Part shown: positions 1-9,189 of the stretch, in pieces | Position numbering within the stretch: the stretch's first letter is position 1 | Layout: each line of letters begins with the position of its first letter | Source of the DNA: Hominifimenecus microfluidus | GTDB taxonomy: Bacteria > Bacillota > Clostridia > Lachnospirales > Lachnospiraceae | Assembly (NCBI GenBank): GCA_020687485.1 | Contig: JAJEQR010000019.1 | Span: forward strand, 1-59,532 | Length of the DNA: 59,532 nt | Direction of reading: 5' to 3' | Position numbers and translations under genes: made by a program | Notes under the pieces: generated by a model | Seen by the model: only the letters and a program-made list of their open reading frames with translations | Database searches by the model: none | Told to the model about the DNA's origin: nothing

Positions 1-76
1 ATGCGGTGAAAGTCGCACGTCCGGTGTGGAGTGGGGGAAAATCCGGCGATAACTTCAAAGGATTACCTATCACTAT
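1..76 (+). mobile_element. 3' end of a group II intron (domains V-VI)
   Basis: The first bases form the distal half of a group II intron domain V: a TGCG..CGCA stem closed around a GTGAAAG loop, then CCGGTG. A domain VI-like segment follows and the intron ends in CTAT. Immediately after position 76 the coupling-protein reading frame opens; reading upstream in that frame hits a TAA (76-78) that disappears if the intron is removed, because bases 77-78 complete a Lys codon with the 5' exon. The intron body and its reverse transcriptase lie left of the window. The class assignment is from memory of bacterial introns. Confidence 0.8.
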
Positions 77-1164
77 AAGCGGAACGTCTGCTGTATTGTG
101 CTTTGATTGGTTATATCTACTATGAAGCACCGGAGGAAGAACAGAATTTTTCAACCCTGCTGGAATTTATCAATGCCAGTGAAACCAGGGAAGAAGATGA
201 AGCGTTTAAAAATGCAGTGGATCTGTTATTTGAGGAGCTGGAAAGAGACGAGCCGAATCATTTTGCAGTAAGGCAGTATAAAAAATACAAGCTGGCTGCA
301 GGAAAGACAGCAAAAAGTATTTTGATCAGTTGTGGTGCCAGACTCGCACCCTTTGATATTGCGGAACTGCGGGAGCTTATGTCTTATGATGAGATGGAGT
401 TGGATATGATTGGAGATCAGAGAACTGCACTGTTTATTGTAATTTCGGATACAGATGATACTTTTAACTTTGTGGTTGCTATGATGTACAGTCAGCTTTT
501 TAATCTGTTATGTGACAGAGCCGATGATGTTCATCATGGAAGACTGCCCTATCATGTGAGAATCCTCTGTGACGAGTTCGCAAATATCGGTCAGATTCCG
601 AAGTTCGATAAGCTGATTGCAACGATCCGAAGCAGAGAGATTTCTGCATCCATTATTTTACAGTCACAATCACAGCTCAAGACCATTTACAAGGATGCAG
701 CGGAAACTATCACAGGCAACTGCGATACCATGCTGTTCCTTGGTGGAAAGGAAAGTACCACTCTGAAAGAAATTTCGGAGACACTTGGAAAGGAAACCAT
801 TGATTTATATAACACTTCTGATACAAGAGGACAGAGCAGGTCCTATGGTCTGAACTATCAGAAAACAGGAAAAGAACTGATGAGCCGGGATGAACTGGCA
901 GTCATGGACGGTAACAAGTGTATTTTACAGCTTCGTGGTGTCCGTCCGTTTTACAGTGATAAATTTGATATTACAAAACATAAACGGTATAAGCAGTTAT
1001 CCGATTATGATAAAAAGAATGAGTTTCATGTGGAAGAATATATGAAACATCAGATGGAAGTCCGGTTAAGTCCGGAAGAAGCGTTCGACCTTTATGTGTA
1101 TGAAGGCAGTGAACTGGAAAAACAATCAAATAGTAAAAATGAAGGCATAGAGCATGTAACGTAA
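77..1164 (+). CDS. VirD4/TraG-type coupling protein, 3' exon (partial)
   Basis: This is the C-terminal part of the type IV coupling protein, the inner-membrane ATPase that hands the relaxase-DNA complex to the mating channel. The frame starts right at the intron boundary with KAERLLYCALIGYIYYEAP, a conserved stretch of TraG proteins. The Walker B region ILCDEFANIG lies near window position 570, followed by IATIRSREISASIILQSQSQ, the usual TraG helicase-like motif. The N-terminal membrane segments and Walker A must lie in the 5' exon outside the window, so about half of the protein is seen. A functional protein needs splicing of the intron. No start codon belongs to this exon; an internal TTG at 103 is not a real start. 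The gene heads the transfer operon and is followed by a terminator hairpin and then Maff2. Confidence 0.92.
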
Positions 1165-1187
1165 AAACATACATAGCTCTTTTTTTA
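1149..1187 (+). terminator. Intrinsic terminator/attenuator after virD4
   Basis: AGAGC-ATGT pairs with ACAT-a-GCTCT and is followed by seven or eight T. The hairpin overlaps the virD4 stop codon. It stands inside the transfer operon, so it may reduce rather than end transcription. Confidence 0.65.
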
Positions 1188-1196
1188 TGCCCTTTT

Positions 1197-1257
1197 GGGA
1201 GGTAGCGATATGCGTAAGCATGAAAGACCGCCCATCAGGGCGGAACCCTCCGAGTAG
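1197..1257 (+). promoter_or_regulatory. Structured leader upstream of maff2, containing a 15-codon ORF
   Basis: GGAGG (1198-1202) can pair with CCTCC (1247-1251), enclosing two further hairpins: TGC-GTAA-GCA with a GNRA loop (1211-1220) and CCGCCC-ATCA-GGGCGG (1229-1242). The same GGAGG is also a good Shine-Dalgarno site for an ATG at 1210, which opens a 15-codon frame (MRKHERPPIRAEPSE) ending with TAG at 1255-1257. Ribosome binding and the outer stem are therefore mutually exclusive. This looks like a translated leader or structured RNA controlling the genes downstream; no known family was recognised. Confidence 0.5.
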
Positions 1258-1311
1258 TAACCGTTAAAAAATCACAATGAAAACAGCAGTTACGAAAGGA
1301 GAACATAGATT

Positions 1312-1524
1312 ATGGCGTTTTTTACATCCGCAATTAATATTTTACAGACTCTGGTTGTTGCAATCGGAGCTGGTCTGGCAGTTTGGGGAGTTATCAATCT
1401 CCTGGAAGGATATGGAAATGACAATCCCGGAGCCAAGTCCCAGGGAATCAAGCAGCTTATGGCAGGTGGAGGTGTCGTTCTGATCGGTACACAGCTTGTA
1501 CCATTACTGGCGAATTTGTTTTAG
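1312..1524 (+). CDS. Maff2-family small membrane protein
   Basis: A 70-residue hydrophobic protein beginning MAFF and matching the Maff2 family found in Firmicutes conjugative elements next to the VirB6-like gene. Two membrane segments are visible: about residues 6-30 (LQTLVVAIGAGLAVWGVINLL) and 48-68 (LMAGGGVVLIGTQLVPLLANLF), joined by a polar loop. This is the topology of a VirB2/TrbC pilin-like or channel subunit, so a role in the mating channel is plausible, but that is inference. The ATG at 1312 has AAAGGAG nine bases upstream. The overlapping frame starting at 1277 is a shadow. The gene is followed by the VirB6-like gene 27 bases later in the same operon. Confidence 0.85.
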   Translation: MAFFTSAINILQTLVVAIGAGLAVWGVINLLEGYGNDNPGAKSQGIKQLMAGGGVVLIGTQLVPLLANLF

Positions 1525-1551
1525 CCGGGGCAGTAAGAAAGGAGAACACGC

Positions 1552-2421
1552 ATGGATAAGATTTTTGAGTCCATAGAAGAATGGATGCGTAACCTCCTTA
1601 CAGGCATGGTCAGCTCAAACCTGACGAACATGTTTACCGATGTGAATGAAAAAACCGGTGATATTGCAAGTCAGGTTGGGCAAACGCCCCAGGGCTGGAG
1701 TGGCAGTATTTTCAGCTTGATCCAAAATCTGTCGGATTCTGTGATTGTACCGATTGCCGGAATGATCATAACCTTTGTGTTGTGCTATGAGTTGATTTCC
1801 ATGCTCACCGAAAAGAATAATATGCATGACATAGATACATGGATGTTTTTCAAATATTTTTTCAAGATGTGGGTAGCAGTCTGGTTCGTAAGCAATGCTT
1901 TTACGATCACAATGGCAATTTTTGATGTTGGGCAGAATGTAGTGAACCGGGCGGCAGGTGTTATCAACCAGCAGACGGCAATCAATATTGATTCGGTAAT
2001 CACCTCGATGGAGACAGCAATGGAATCAATGGAAGTAGGGGAACTGATTATACTGGCACTGGAAACGCTTCTGGCGAGCCTGTGTTTAAAGGTTATATCC
2101 GTTTTTATAACGGTCATTTTATATGGTCGTATGATAGAAATTTATCTGTATTCGTCAATCGGTGCGATTCCATTTGCCACTATGAGCAACCGGGAATGGG
2201 GACAGATTGGAAGCAATTATTTAAGAGGATTGTTTGCACTGGCATTTCAGGGATTTTTTATCATGGTGTGTGTGGGCATTTATTCTGTGCTGGTTGCAAA
2301 CATACAGGTATCAGACAATGTGCATACGGCACTGCTCAGTGTAATGGCATATACAGTGATACTGTGTTTCAGTCTTATGAAAACAGCTAATTTCTCAAAG
2401 AGCATCTTTAATGCACACTAA
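1552..2421 (+). CDS. VirB6/TrbL-like conjugal transfer membrane protein (CD1112-type)
   Basis: A 289-aa polytopic membrane protein. After an amphipathic N-terminus, hydrophobic segments lie near residues 60-85 (VIVPIAGMIITFVLCYELI), 100-130, 165-200, 210-235 and 245-280. The position between Maff2 and PrgI and the overall topology match the VirB6/TrbL-like proteins of clostridial ICEs, which form the inner-membrane part of the type IV secretion channel. The start ATG at 1552 has AAAGGAG upstream. The stop is followed by the prgI ribosome site after ten bases, indicating translational coupling. Confidence 0.88.
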   Translation: MDKIFESIEEWMRNLLTGMVSSNLTNMFTDVNEKTGDIASQVGQTPQGWSGSIFSLIQNLSDSVIVPIAGMIITFVLCYELISMLTEKNNMHDIDTWMFFKYFFKMWVAVWFVSNAFTITMAIFDVGQNVVNRAAGVINQQTAINIDSVITSMETAMESMEVGELIILALETLLASLCLKVISVFITVILYGRMIEIYLYSSIGAIPFATMSNREWGQIGSNYLRGLFALAFQGFFIMVCVGIYSVLVANIQVSDNVHTALLSVMAYTVILCFSLMKTANFSKSIFNAH

Positions 2422-2444
2422 ATGTGGAAAAGGAGACGATGAAA

Positions 2445-2816
2445 ATGGCTTTTGTATCAGTACCAAAAGATCTGACAAAAGTAAAAAATAAAATTATTTT
2501 CAATCTTACAAAACGACAGCTTATCTGCCTTGGTATTGCAGCGGCAGTAGGGCTTCCGTTTTATTTCCTGTCAAGGGGATTGATTGGTTCGAGTAATGCG
2601 GCAACCGGAATGTGTCTGCTGATGCTTCCGGCTTTTTTATTTGCCATGTATGAAAAAGATGGACTTCCTTTAGAGAAAGTCCTCAAAAACGTGATTACAG
2701 TAAAATTTATCCGTCCTCCGGTACGGAAATATGAGGTGGAAAACCTCTATGAAAAAAAGAGAATTTTGACAAAAGCGAAAGGAGGTACCGTTCGTGGAAA
2801 AAGTAAGAAACGATAA
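2445..2816 (+). CDS. PrgI-family conjugal transfer protein
   Basis: A PrgI-like (VirB3-type) small membrane protein of about 123 residues. The start MAFVSVPKDLTKVKNK and the segment FNLTKRQLICLGIAAAVG are typical of the family. Two transmembrane helices lie near residues 28-45 and 52-75, followed by a basic tail. ATG 2445 is chosen because AAGGAG (2430-2435) is nine bases upstream; the in-frame GTG 2424 and ATG 2439 are too close to or upstream of that site. In clostridial ICEs PrgI precedes the VirB4 ATPase and probably docks it to the membrane. The 3' end overlaps the virB4 start by 23 bases, so the two are likely translationally coupled. Confidence 0.9.
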   Translation: MAFVSVPKDLTKVKNKIIFNLTKRQLICLGIAAAVGLPFYFLSRGLIGSSNAATGMCLLMLPAFLFAMYEKDGLPLEKVLKNVITVKFIRPPVRKYEVENLYEKKRILTKAKGGTVRGKSKKR

Positions 2817-5619
2817 GAATCTTCCAGAGCAGACAGAAGAATTTTCCCATCCGGATGACTGGTGGCTGGATGAAGAGGATTCTGCTGATGGTTTACCAGT
2901 GTTTGATCCGGACGAGGCAGAAGATTATGCAAAGGACAGACAGCGTTTGATGGGAGTACCGATGGTTACGGGGTATGAAGCACTGGAGCGACACCGAGGT
3001 GTCCGCAGACCAAGACGTAAATTAAGCAGACGGGAAAAACGTGCCTGGAAAAAAGCCCAGAAATATGAAATGAAATTACATAAGGCACACGAAAAAGAAG
3101 AAAGAAAACTTGCGAAGCAGGCGGCAAAACAGGCTGCTCGTGAAGAAAAGGCGGCACAGAAACAGGCAAAGAAAGAAGAAAAGCATAAAAAAAAGACAAA
3201 GCCGTCGGGTTCTGTAAAATCCAGTGGAAAAAAAGGTACTGTAAAGAAAATATCCAGTACGAATAAAGACAGTAGAAATAAAGGGAAAGATATTACCGCA
3301 CAGCAGTCCATTCCATACAGGGAAATGGGAAAAGACGGAATCTGTCGTGTGGAGGATGGGTATTATTCAAAGACGATTCGTTTTTATGATATCAACTATC
3401 AGTTGGCACAGAATGAGGATAAAAATGCGATTTTTGAGAACTGGTGTGATTTCCTGAATTATTTTGACAGCACCATCCATTTTCAGTTGTCCTTTATCAA
3501 TCATCACAGCAACATGACAGAATATGAAGATGTGATCCGTATCAAAAAGCAGAATGACAGTTTTGATGATCTGCGTATGGAGTTTGCCCAGATGCTCAGA
3601 AATCAGTTGGCAAAAGGAAATAATGGTCTTGTCAGAACCAAGTACATTACATTTGGAATTGAAGCTGACAATATCCGGGAAGCAAAACCAAAACTGGAAC
3701 GTATCGAAACAGATATACTCAATAATTTTAAGGTTTTTGGGGTATCTGCGTATCCGTTAAATGGTGCGGAGCGTTTGCAGATCATGTATGAAACATTCAA
3801 CCAGAATGTCAAAGTGCCATTCAAGTTCAGCTATGATGATATGCTGCGTACCGGGCTGAATACAAAGGATTATATTGCACCATCCAGTTTCCTGTTCAAA
3901 AATGGAAAGGATTTTCAGATGGGAGATACCATCGGAGCAGTATGCTATCTGCAGATTCTGGCACCAGAGCTGACGGATAAAATGCTTGCTGAATTTCTGG
4001 AAATGGACTGTAACCTGCTTGTTAATCTGCATATCCAGTCCATCGACCAGATGAAAGCAATCAAACTGGTCAAGAGTAAGGTTACGGACATTAACCGCAT
4101 GAAAATCGAGGAACAGAAAAAAGCGGTACGTTCCGGATATGATATGGATATTATTCCATCTGACCTGAATACATACGGAGGGGAAGCGAAAAGACTTCTG
4201 GAAGATTTACAGTCAAGAAATGAAAGAATGTTTCTTGTGACTGTGGTGTTTTTAAATACAGCGAAAAATAAACAGGAGCTGGAAAATGTGGTATTCCAGA
4301 CGGCAGGTATTGCACAAAAATATAACTGTGCATTAAAAAGACTGGACTATCAGCAGGAACAGGGCCTTATGAGCAGTTTACCGCTTGGAAAAAACTGGAT
4401 TCCGATCAAGCGGGCATTGACTACCACATCGACAGCTATTTTTGTTCCATTTACAACGCAGGAACTGTTTATGGGTGGGGAATCTATCTATTATGGGTTA
4501 AATGCCCTGTCTAATAACCTGATCATGGCAGATCGGAAAAAGCTGAAGAATCCAAATGGTCTGATACTTGGTACTCCTGGATCTGGTAAATCTTTTGCGG
4601 CAAAGAGAGAGATTACCAATGTGTTTATTGTCACAAAAGACGACATTATCATCTGTGATCCGGAGGGTGAATATTTTCCGTTAGTCAGGGCATTTAACGG
4701 GCAGGTTATCCGTATTTCTCCGACCAGTCATGATTACATCAATCCAATGGACATTAACATCAATTATGCGGATGATGACGATCCGCTATCTCTGAAATCA
4801 GATTTTATCCTTTCGCTTTGTGAACTGGTAGTAGGAGGGAAAAATGGCCTGGAACCAGTGGAAAAAACAATTATTGACCGATGTGTACGTCTGGTATATC
4901 AGGACTATCTTTCTGATCCGGTTCCAGAGAAAATGCCAATCCTGGAAGATTTATATAATCTGCTTCGCAAACAGGAAGAGGCAGAGTCGCAGAGGCTGGC
5001 AACTGCACTGGAAATCTATGTAAATGGTTCCCTGAAGGTGTTTAATCACCGTACAAATGTAGAGTTGAACAATCGTCTGGTATGTTTCGATATTAAAGAC
5101 CTTGGTAAACAGCTTAAAAAACTTGGCATGTTGATTGTTCAGGATCAGGTTTGGAACAGGGTAACAGTCAACCGTTCTGCTCATAAGTCCACCAGATATT
5201 ATATTGATGAGTTCCATCTGTTGCTGAAAGAAGAACAGACAGCAGCATACAGTGTAGAAATCTGGAAGAGATTTCGTAAGTGGGGCGGTATTCCGACTGG
5301 TATCACACAGAACGTAAAAGACCTGCTTGCATCAAGGGAAATCGAGAATATCTTTGAAAACTCAGACTTTATCCTGATGCTCAACCAGGCATCCGGGGAT
5401 CGACAGATTCTGGCAAAACAGCTTAATATTTCAACACACCAGCTTTCCTATGTAACAAACAGTGGAGAGGGAGAAGGGCTGATTTTTTATGGAAATACAA
5501 TTATTCCATTTAAGGACAGATTCGATAATACCCTTATGCTTTATGCGTTAATGTCATCGAAACCGGAAGATGTAGAGAAGCGTGAAAAACTCGGCATTAA
5601 AGGCAGAGACGATAGTTAA
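2794..5619 (+). CDS. VirB4-like conjugal transfer ATPase (CD1110-type)
   Basis: A 941-aa hexameric-type ATPase energising the mating channel. Residues about 60-175 are a long Lys/Ala/Glu-rich charged region (coiled or disordered). Walker A GTPGSGKS is at about residues 593-600, Walker B YYIDEFHLLL near 800, and the conserved TGITQNVKDLLASREIENIFENS region follows. GTG 2794 is the start: AGGAGG lies 7-8 bases upstream inside prgI, and no other start fits. The family commonly begins with an acidic stretch and a basic linker as here. The gene is complete and intact. Its neighbours (PrgI before, sortase after) are the standard order for this ICE type. Confidence 0.93.
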   Translation: MEKVRNDKNLPEQTEEFSHPDDWWLDEEDSADGLPVFDPDEAEDYAKDRQRLMGVPMVTGYEALERHRGVRRPRRKLSRREKRAWKKAQKYEMKLHKAHEKEERKLAKQAAKQAAREEKAAQKQAKKEEKHKKKTKPSGSVKSSGKKGTVKKISSTNKDSRNKGKDITAQQSIPYREMGKDGICRVEDGYYSKTIRFYDINYQLAQNEDKNAIFENWCDFLNYFDSTIHFQLSFINHHSNMTEYEDVIRIKKQNDSFDDLRMEFAQMLRNQLAKGNNGLVRTKYITFGIEADNIREAKPKLERIETDILNNFKVFGVSAYPLNGAERLQIMYETFNQNVKVPFKFSYDDMLRTGLNTKDYIAPSSFLFKNGKDFQMGDTIGAVCYLQILAPELTDKMLAEFLEMDCNLLVNLHIQSIDQMKAIKLVKSKVTDINRMKIEEQKKAVRSGYDMDIIPSDLNTYGGEAKRLLEDLQSRNERMFLVTVVFLNTAKNKQELENVVFQTAGIAQKYNCALKRLDYQQEQGLMSSLPLGKNWIPIKRALTTTSTAIFVPFTTQELFMGGESIYYGLNALSNNLIMADRKKLKNPNGLILGTPGSGKSFAAKREITNVFIVTKDDIIICDPEGEYFPLVRAFNGQVIRISPTSHDYINPMDININYADDDDPLSLKSDFILSLCELVVGGKNGLEPVEKTIIDRCVRLVYQDYLSDPVPEKMPILEDLYNLLRKQEEAESQRLATALEIYVNGSLKVFNHRTNVELNNRLVCFDIKDLGKQLKKLGMLIVQDQVWNRVTVNRSAHKSTRYYIDEFHLLLKEEQTAAYSVEIWKRFRKWGGIPTGITQNVKDLLASREIENIFENSDFILMLNQASGDRQILAKQLNISTHQLSYVTNSGEGEGLIFYGNTIIPFKDRFDNTLMLYALMSSKPEDVEKREKLGIKGRDDS

Positions 5620-5636
5620 AGGGGCAATGGCAGAGC

Positions 5637-6401
5637 ATGAGAAAATGGGTGGCAGGATTATTACTTTCTATATCCGTTATATTGCTTACGATCAGTCTGT
5701 ATTTCCTGATGGGATTTTTTGTGCAGGAAAGACAGGATAACCAGTTACAGCAAGAGTTACAGGAACTTATGCAGGAAAAAGAGGACGATTCAGAGGAAGA
5801 TACTTTCGACGATTTAGAGGTAGATGTTGGAATTTTGGCATTGCATGAAGAGAATCCAGATTGTATTGGCTGGCTGACCATTGATGGAACGAGAATAGAC
5901 TATCCGGTCATGTACCGGCCCGGAGATAAAAATTATTATCTGCATCGGGATTTTAACGGGGAATATTCTGCAAATGGCTGTTTATTTCTGGCAGAGGAAT
6001 GTGTACCAGGAAATTCGGACAATCTGATTATATATGGACATCACATGAACAGTGGAAAGATGTTTGCTGACCTTGAAAAATATAAGGACGAAGGATTTTA
6101 CGAAGAACATCCGACAATCCTGTTCCGCACGATATGGGGAAATGAACAGTATCAGATATTTGTAGCATTTACAACACCCGTTTATACAGGGAATGATTTT
6201 GATTATTACAGTTTTATCAAAGCGGGAACAGTGGAGGATTATAAAAAATTTGTTGCTTCCGTTAAGGAAAAATCACTTTATCAGACAGGAACAACAGCAA
6301 AATACAGAGATAAGTTACTTACACTGTCTACTTGTGAGTATTCCCAGAAAAATGGGCGTATGGTACTGGTTGCAAAGAAAAATAACGGAAAATTACCATA
6401 G
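5637..6401 (+). CDS. srtB: Class B sortase
   Basis: A 254-aa membrane-anchored transpeptidase. An N-terminal uncleaved anchor (about residues 3-27, rich in L/I/F) is followed by a polar stalk and the sortase fold: the substrate-side motif IDGTRIDYPVMY, the catalytic His region IYGHHMNSGKMF (about 131-141) and the catalytic Cys in LSTCEYS (about 231), then an Arg in GRMVL. The spacing His-Cys of about 100 and the TCEYS form are class B. It probably anchors an ICE-encoded surface protein, possibly the DUF4366 protein or an adhesin outside the window. ATG 5637 overlaps the end of the region after virB4 with GGGGCAATGG upstream, a weak ribosome site. Confidence 0.9.
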   Translation: MRKWVAGLLLSISVILLTISLYFLMGFFVQERQDNQLQQELQELMQEKEDDSEEDTFDDLEVDVGILALHEENPDCIGWLTIDGTRIDYPVMYRPGDKNYYLHRDFNGEYSANGCLFLAEECVPGNSDNLIIYGHHMNSGKMFADLEKYKDEGFYEEHPTILFRTIWGNEQYQIFVAFTTPVYTGNDFDYYSFIKAGTVEDYKKFVASVKEKSLYQTGTTAKYRDKLLTLSTCEYSQKNGRMVLVAKKNNGKLP

Positions 6402-6418
6402 ATCAGGAGATGATGACC

Positions 6419-8836
6419 ATGCAGGAGCATGAATATAAAGCAAGGGACAAGACTGTCCAGAAGATGAGCCGGGATGGACTCCGGGAAAAAAATCTCCGCA
6501 GTAAAAAGGAAAAGCGGATTACCGGGCGTGAGGCAGATGAGAAGAAAATAGCCGGACACAGGGAACAGGAGCTGGACTTTGGAAAGGTTAGAAAAACTCA
6601 TACTGCAGAAGAAACAGTTGAGGGAGTGAAAGAAGGAAAACACAGACTGCAGTCCAGACACGCTTTTCTGGAACAGGAAGAATTTGCGGAAGCGGAAGAA
6701 ATGGAAAACTCAGAAATGAGTGATGATAAAGCAGGCGGGGAGAAATCTCCGTCTGTTTCACGTTCCAGACTTCGTAAAGAGAGTATCCGGGGACATCCGG
6801 GACGTGATGCTGAAACATCGGAACCGGACAGGCAGAGCCGAAAGAAAAAGATGGTCGTAGCTTATGCAGCGAAAGAGCAGAAACGCTACCATGAAAAGTC
6901 AGAAGTTGATGAAAAATCAATGGAAGATTTTCGGGAAGAGATTAAAGGAAAGACGAAAAGGGAACAGACGCTAAAAGAACAGAAAAAATCAAAATCCCGT
7001 CTTTCCTTTGAAGATGAAAGTAAAGGTATGATTCCCGGTAGCAGAATGGCAAGAAAGGGAGCAACCGTTGTTTCAGAAACGGTATCTGCCTATGGTCAGA
7101 AAAAAATCAGAGAGGATACCGATGATAATGCTGCTCTTGATGCAGCAGATCAGATGGAACTTGCGGGAGAAAGTCTTGCAAGAAAGTCAATTTACGTTCG
7201 GGAACGGTTGAAAGAAAAACGACAGAGAAATAATCGGTTAAGGGAATCTGTTCTGGAAGAAACAGAAAAATCCCGTTTGCAGTTTAGCACCAGTGCTTCC
7301 AATGAAGCAAAAAAGGCGGTTCAGAAAGAAGCAGAGCAGAAGAAACAGTCTGCATTAAAGAAATTATTGCAGAAAAAGCGTTACCAGAAGCAGTATCAGG
7401 CTGCGAAACAGGGAAAAGCTGTGAAAGACGCAGTGCTTGTAAACGCACAGCGATTTACGGAAAAAGCCAAAGCTGCGGTCAAGGAGCTTGTGGCACAGAA
7501 CAGAAATATCCTCCTGTCCATAGGAGTTCTGGTGCTGCTGTTTGCGTTAATGGCAACGAGCCTGTCAAGCTGTGCTGCGTTATTCCAGGGCAGTTCCAAT
7601 GCTATTATTTCTACCAGTTATTCCAGTGAGGATGAGGATATTTATGCTGCGGAAAATGCTTATGTGGCATTGGAAAATGCACTGAATGAGCAGATCAATC
7701 AGATGAAAGCAAACCATTCCGATTATGACGAGTTCCAGTTCCAGATTGATGAGATCGGACACAACCCGTATCAGCTTATTTCCTATCTGACAGTTAAGTA
7801 TGGTGGTTTTACCTATGCAGAGGTTGCAGATGAGATTCAGGAGATTTTTAAGGAACAGTATGGCTTGTATACGGATTCGACACGAGAAACGGTAACAGAA
7901 AAGAAAAAGGTCAAGGTTGGAGAATCACTGGGACAGGTTGTGACCAGTGGATATTGTAACTGCCCGATCTGTTGTGGACAGTGGAGTGGAGGCCCGACAG
8001 CGAGTGGAGCCTATCCACAGGCAAATCATACGATTGCGGTAGACGCTTCTAATCCATTTGTGCCAATGGGAACCCATGTCATTATGAATGGTGTGGAGTA
8101 TGTAGTTGAGGATACCGGAAATTTTGCACAGTATGGTGTGCAGTTTGATGTATTCTACGGCGATCACGCTTCTGCGTCAGCACATGGGCATCAGACCTGG
8201 GAAGCATACATAGCAGACAGCAATGGAAGTCAGGAAGTGGAAGTAACGACAACAAGAGAAGTGAACCGGCTGGATGTAACACTTACGAACCATAACCTGG
8301 ATGCAGTTTTAAGAAACCGTATGACAGATAAGGAACAGGAGCAGTATGACGCTTACAACAAATACTATGGAAATCGTGATTATCTGTTTGACCTTAACAC
8401 AATTCCGACAGGTGGGGCAGGCTTTGGATATGATATTCCGGCAGAAGCACTTTCTGATCCGCAGTTTGCCAAGATGATCCGGGAAGCGGAAAAATATCTT
8501 GGTTATCCGTATGTCTGGGGCGGTGCATCGCCATCTACCAGTTTTGACTGTTCTGGTTTTGTATGCTGGGTAATCAATAATTGCGGAAATGGATGGAACG
8601 TGGGAAGAACAACAGCGGACGGGCTTCGTTCTTATTGTTCCTATGTATCTCCATCGGATGCAAAGCCGGGAGATCTGATCTTTTTCCAGGGAACTTATGA
8701 TACGCCGGGAGCGAGCCATGTTGGAATTTATGTAGGAAATAACATGATGATTCATTGTGGAAATCCGATTCAATATACAAGCATTGCAAGTTCTTACTGG
8801 CAGCAACATTTTATGGCATTTGGCAGACTTCACTAG
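6419..8836 (+). CDS. CD1108-type wall hydrolase: 3D domain plus NlpC/P60 peptidase
   Basis: A protein of about 805 aa with a long, highly charged cytoplasmic N-terminus (about residues 1-350), one membrane segment near 362-384 (ILLSIGVLVLLFALMATS), and an extracellular part. A 3D domain (VTSGYCNCPICCG ... TIAVDASNPFVPMGT ... VEDTG) occupies about 510-595. An NlpC/P60 peptidase closes the protein, with the catalytic Cys in FDCSGFVCW (about 709) and His in ASHVGIYVG (about 766). Such enzymes cut peptidoglycan stem peptides and open the wall for the mating channel (VirB1-like role). ATG 6419 is preferred over 6410 because AGGAG (6405-6409) needs spacing. Confidence 0.9.
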   Translation: MQEHEYKARDKTVQKMSRDGLREKNLRSKKEKRITGREADEKKIAGHREQELDFGKVRKTHTAEETVEGVKEGKHRLQSRHAFLEQEEFAEAEEMENSEMSDDKAGGEKSPSVSRSRLRKESIRGHPGRDAETSEPDRQSRKKKMVVAYAAKEQKRYHEKSEVDEKSMEDFREEIKGKTKREQTLKEQKKSKSRLSFEDESKGMIPGSRMARKGATVVSETVSAYGQKKIREDTDDNAALDAADQMELAGESLARKSIYVRERLKEKRQRNNRLRESVLEETEKSRLQFSTSASNEAKKAVQKEAEQKKQSALKKLLQKKRYQKQYQAAKQGKAVKDAVLVNAQRFTEKAKAAVKELVAQNRNILLSIGVLVLLFALMATSLSSCAALFQGSSNAIISTSYSSEDEDIYAAENAYVALENALNEQINQMKANHSDYDEFQFQIDEIGHNPYQLISYLTVKYGGFTYAEVADEIQEIFKEQYGLYTDSTRETVTEKKKVKVGESLGQVVTSGYCNCPICCGQWSGGPTASGAYPQANHTIAVDASNPFVPMGTHVIMNGVEYVVEDTGNFAQYGVQFDVFYGDHASASAHGHQTWEAYIADSNGSQEVEVTTTREVNRLDVTLTNHNLDAVLRNRMTDKEQEQYDAYNKYYGNRDYLFDLNTIPTGGAGFGYDIPAEALSDPQFAKMIREAEKYLGYPYVWGGASPSTSFDCSGFVCWVINNCGNGWNVGRTTADGLRSYCSYVSPSDAKPGDLIFFQGTYDTPGASHVGIYVGNNMMIHCGNPIQYTSIASSYWQQHFMAFGRLH

Positions 8837-8853
8837 AAGGGAGTAAACAAGAG

Positions 8854-9189
8854 ATGAATATGCGATTAAAAAAGGTTCTGGATGACATTCAGAAAACTGA
8901 AAACAAGATTCTGGAACTGCAGGAGCATGTAAGGCAACTGAGAATCCAGAAAAAGCAGATGGAAGATGCAGAAATCATTAAGGCAATCCGTTCCATGAAG
9001 ATGGACAGCCGAAAGATGCTGACTTTTCTGGACGGGATTCAGAATGGAACAGTTACCATGCAGTTTGATGAAGAGGGCAATCTTTCTATGGATAGTTCTG
9101 AAACAGGTATAAAGAAAGAAGAAAATATGGACAGAGAAATGTCAACCGGACTGATAGAAGAAAGAGAGGATTTGGAAGATGAAGAATAA
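8854..9189 (+). CDS. DUF4315-family small coiled-coil protein
   Basis: About 111 aa. The first 50 residues (LKKVLDDIQKTENKILELQEH) form a heptad-like coiled coil with the DUF4315 signature ending in EIIKAIRSMKM. The C-terminal half is acidic and low complexity. The function is unknown; the gene always sits in this place of related ICE operons. ATG 8854 has GAAGGGAG 10-12 bases upstream; in-frame codons further upstream lie inside the hydrolase gene. The 3' end overlaps the next gene by 11 bases. Confidence 0.82.
   Translation: MNMRLKKVLDDIQKTENKILELQEHVRQLRIQKKQMEDAEIIKAIRSMKMDSRKMLTFLDGIQNGTVTMQFDEEGNLSMDSSETGIKKEENMDREMSTGLIEEREDLEDEE

Noticed and set aside
1277-1483. Frame of 68 codons overlapping Maff2
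   Set aside because: Maff2 in the other frame has a family match and its own ribosome site; this frame has neither.
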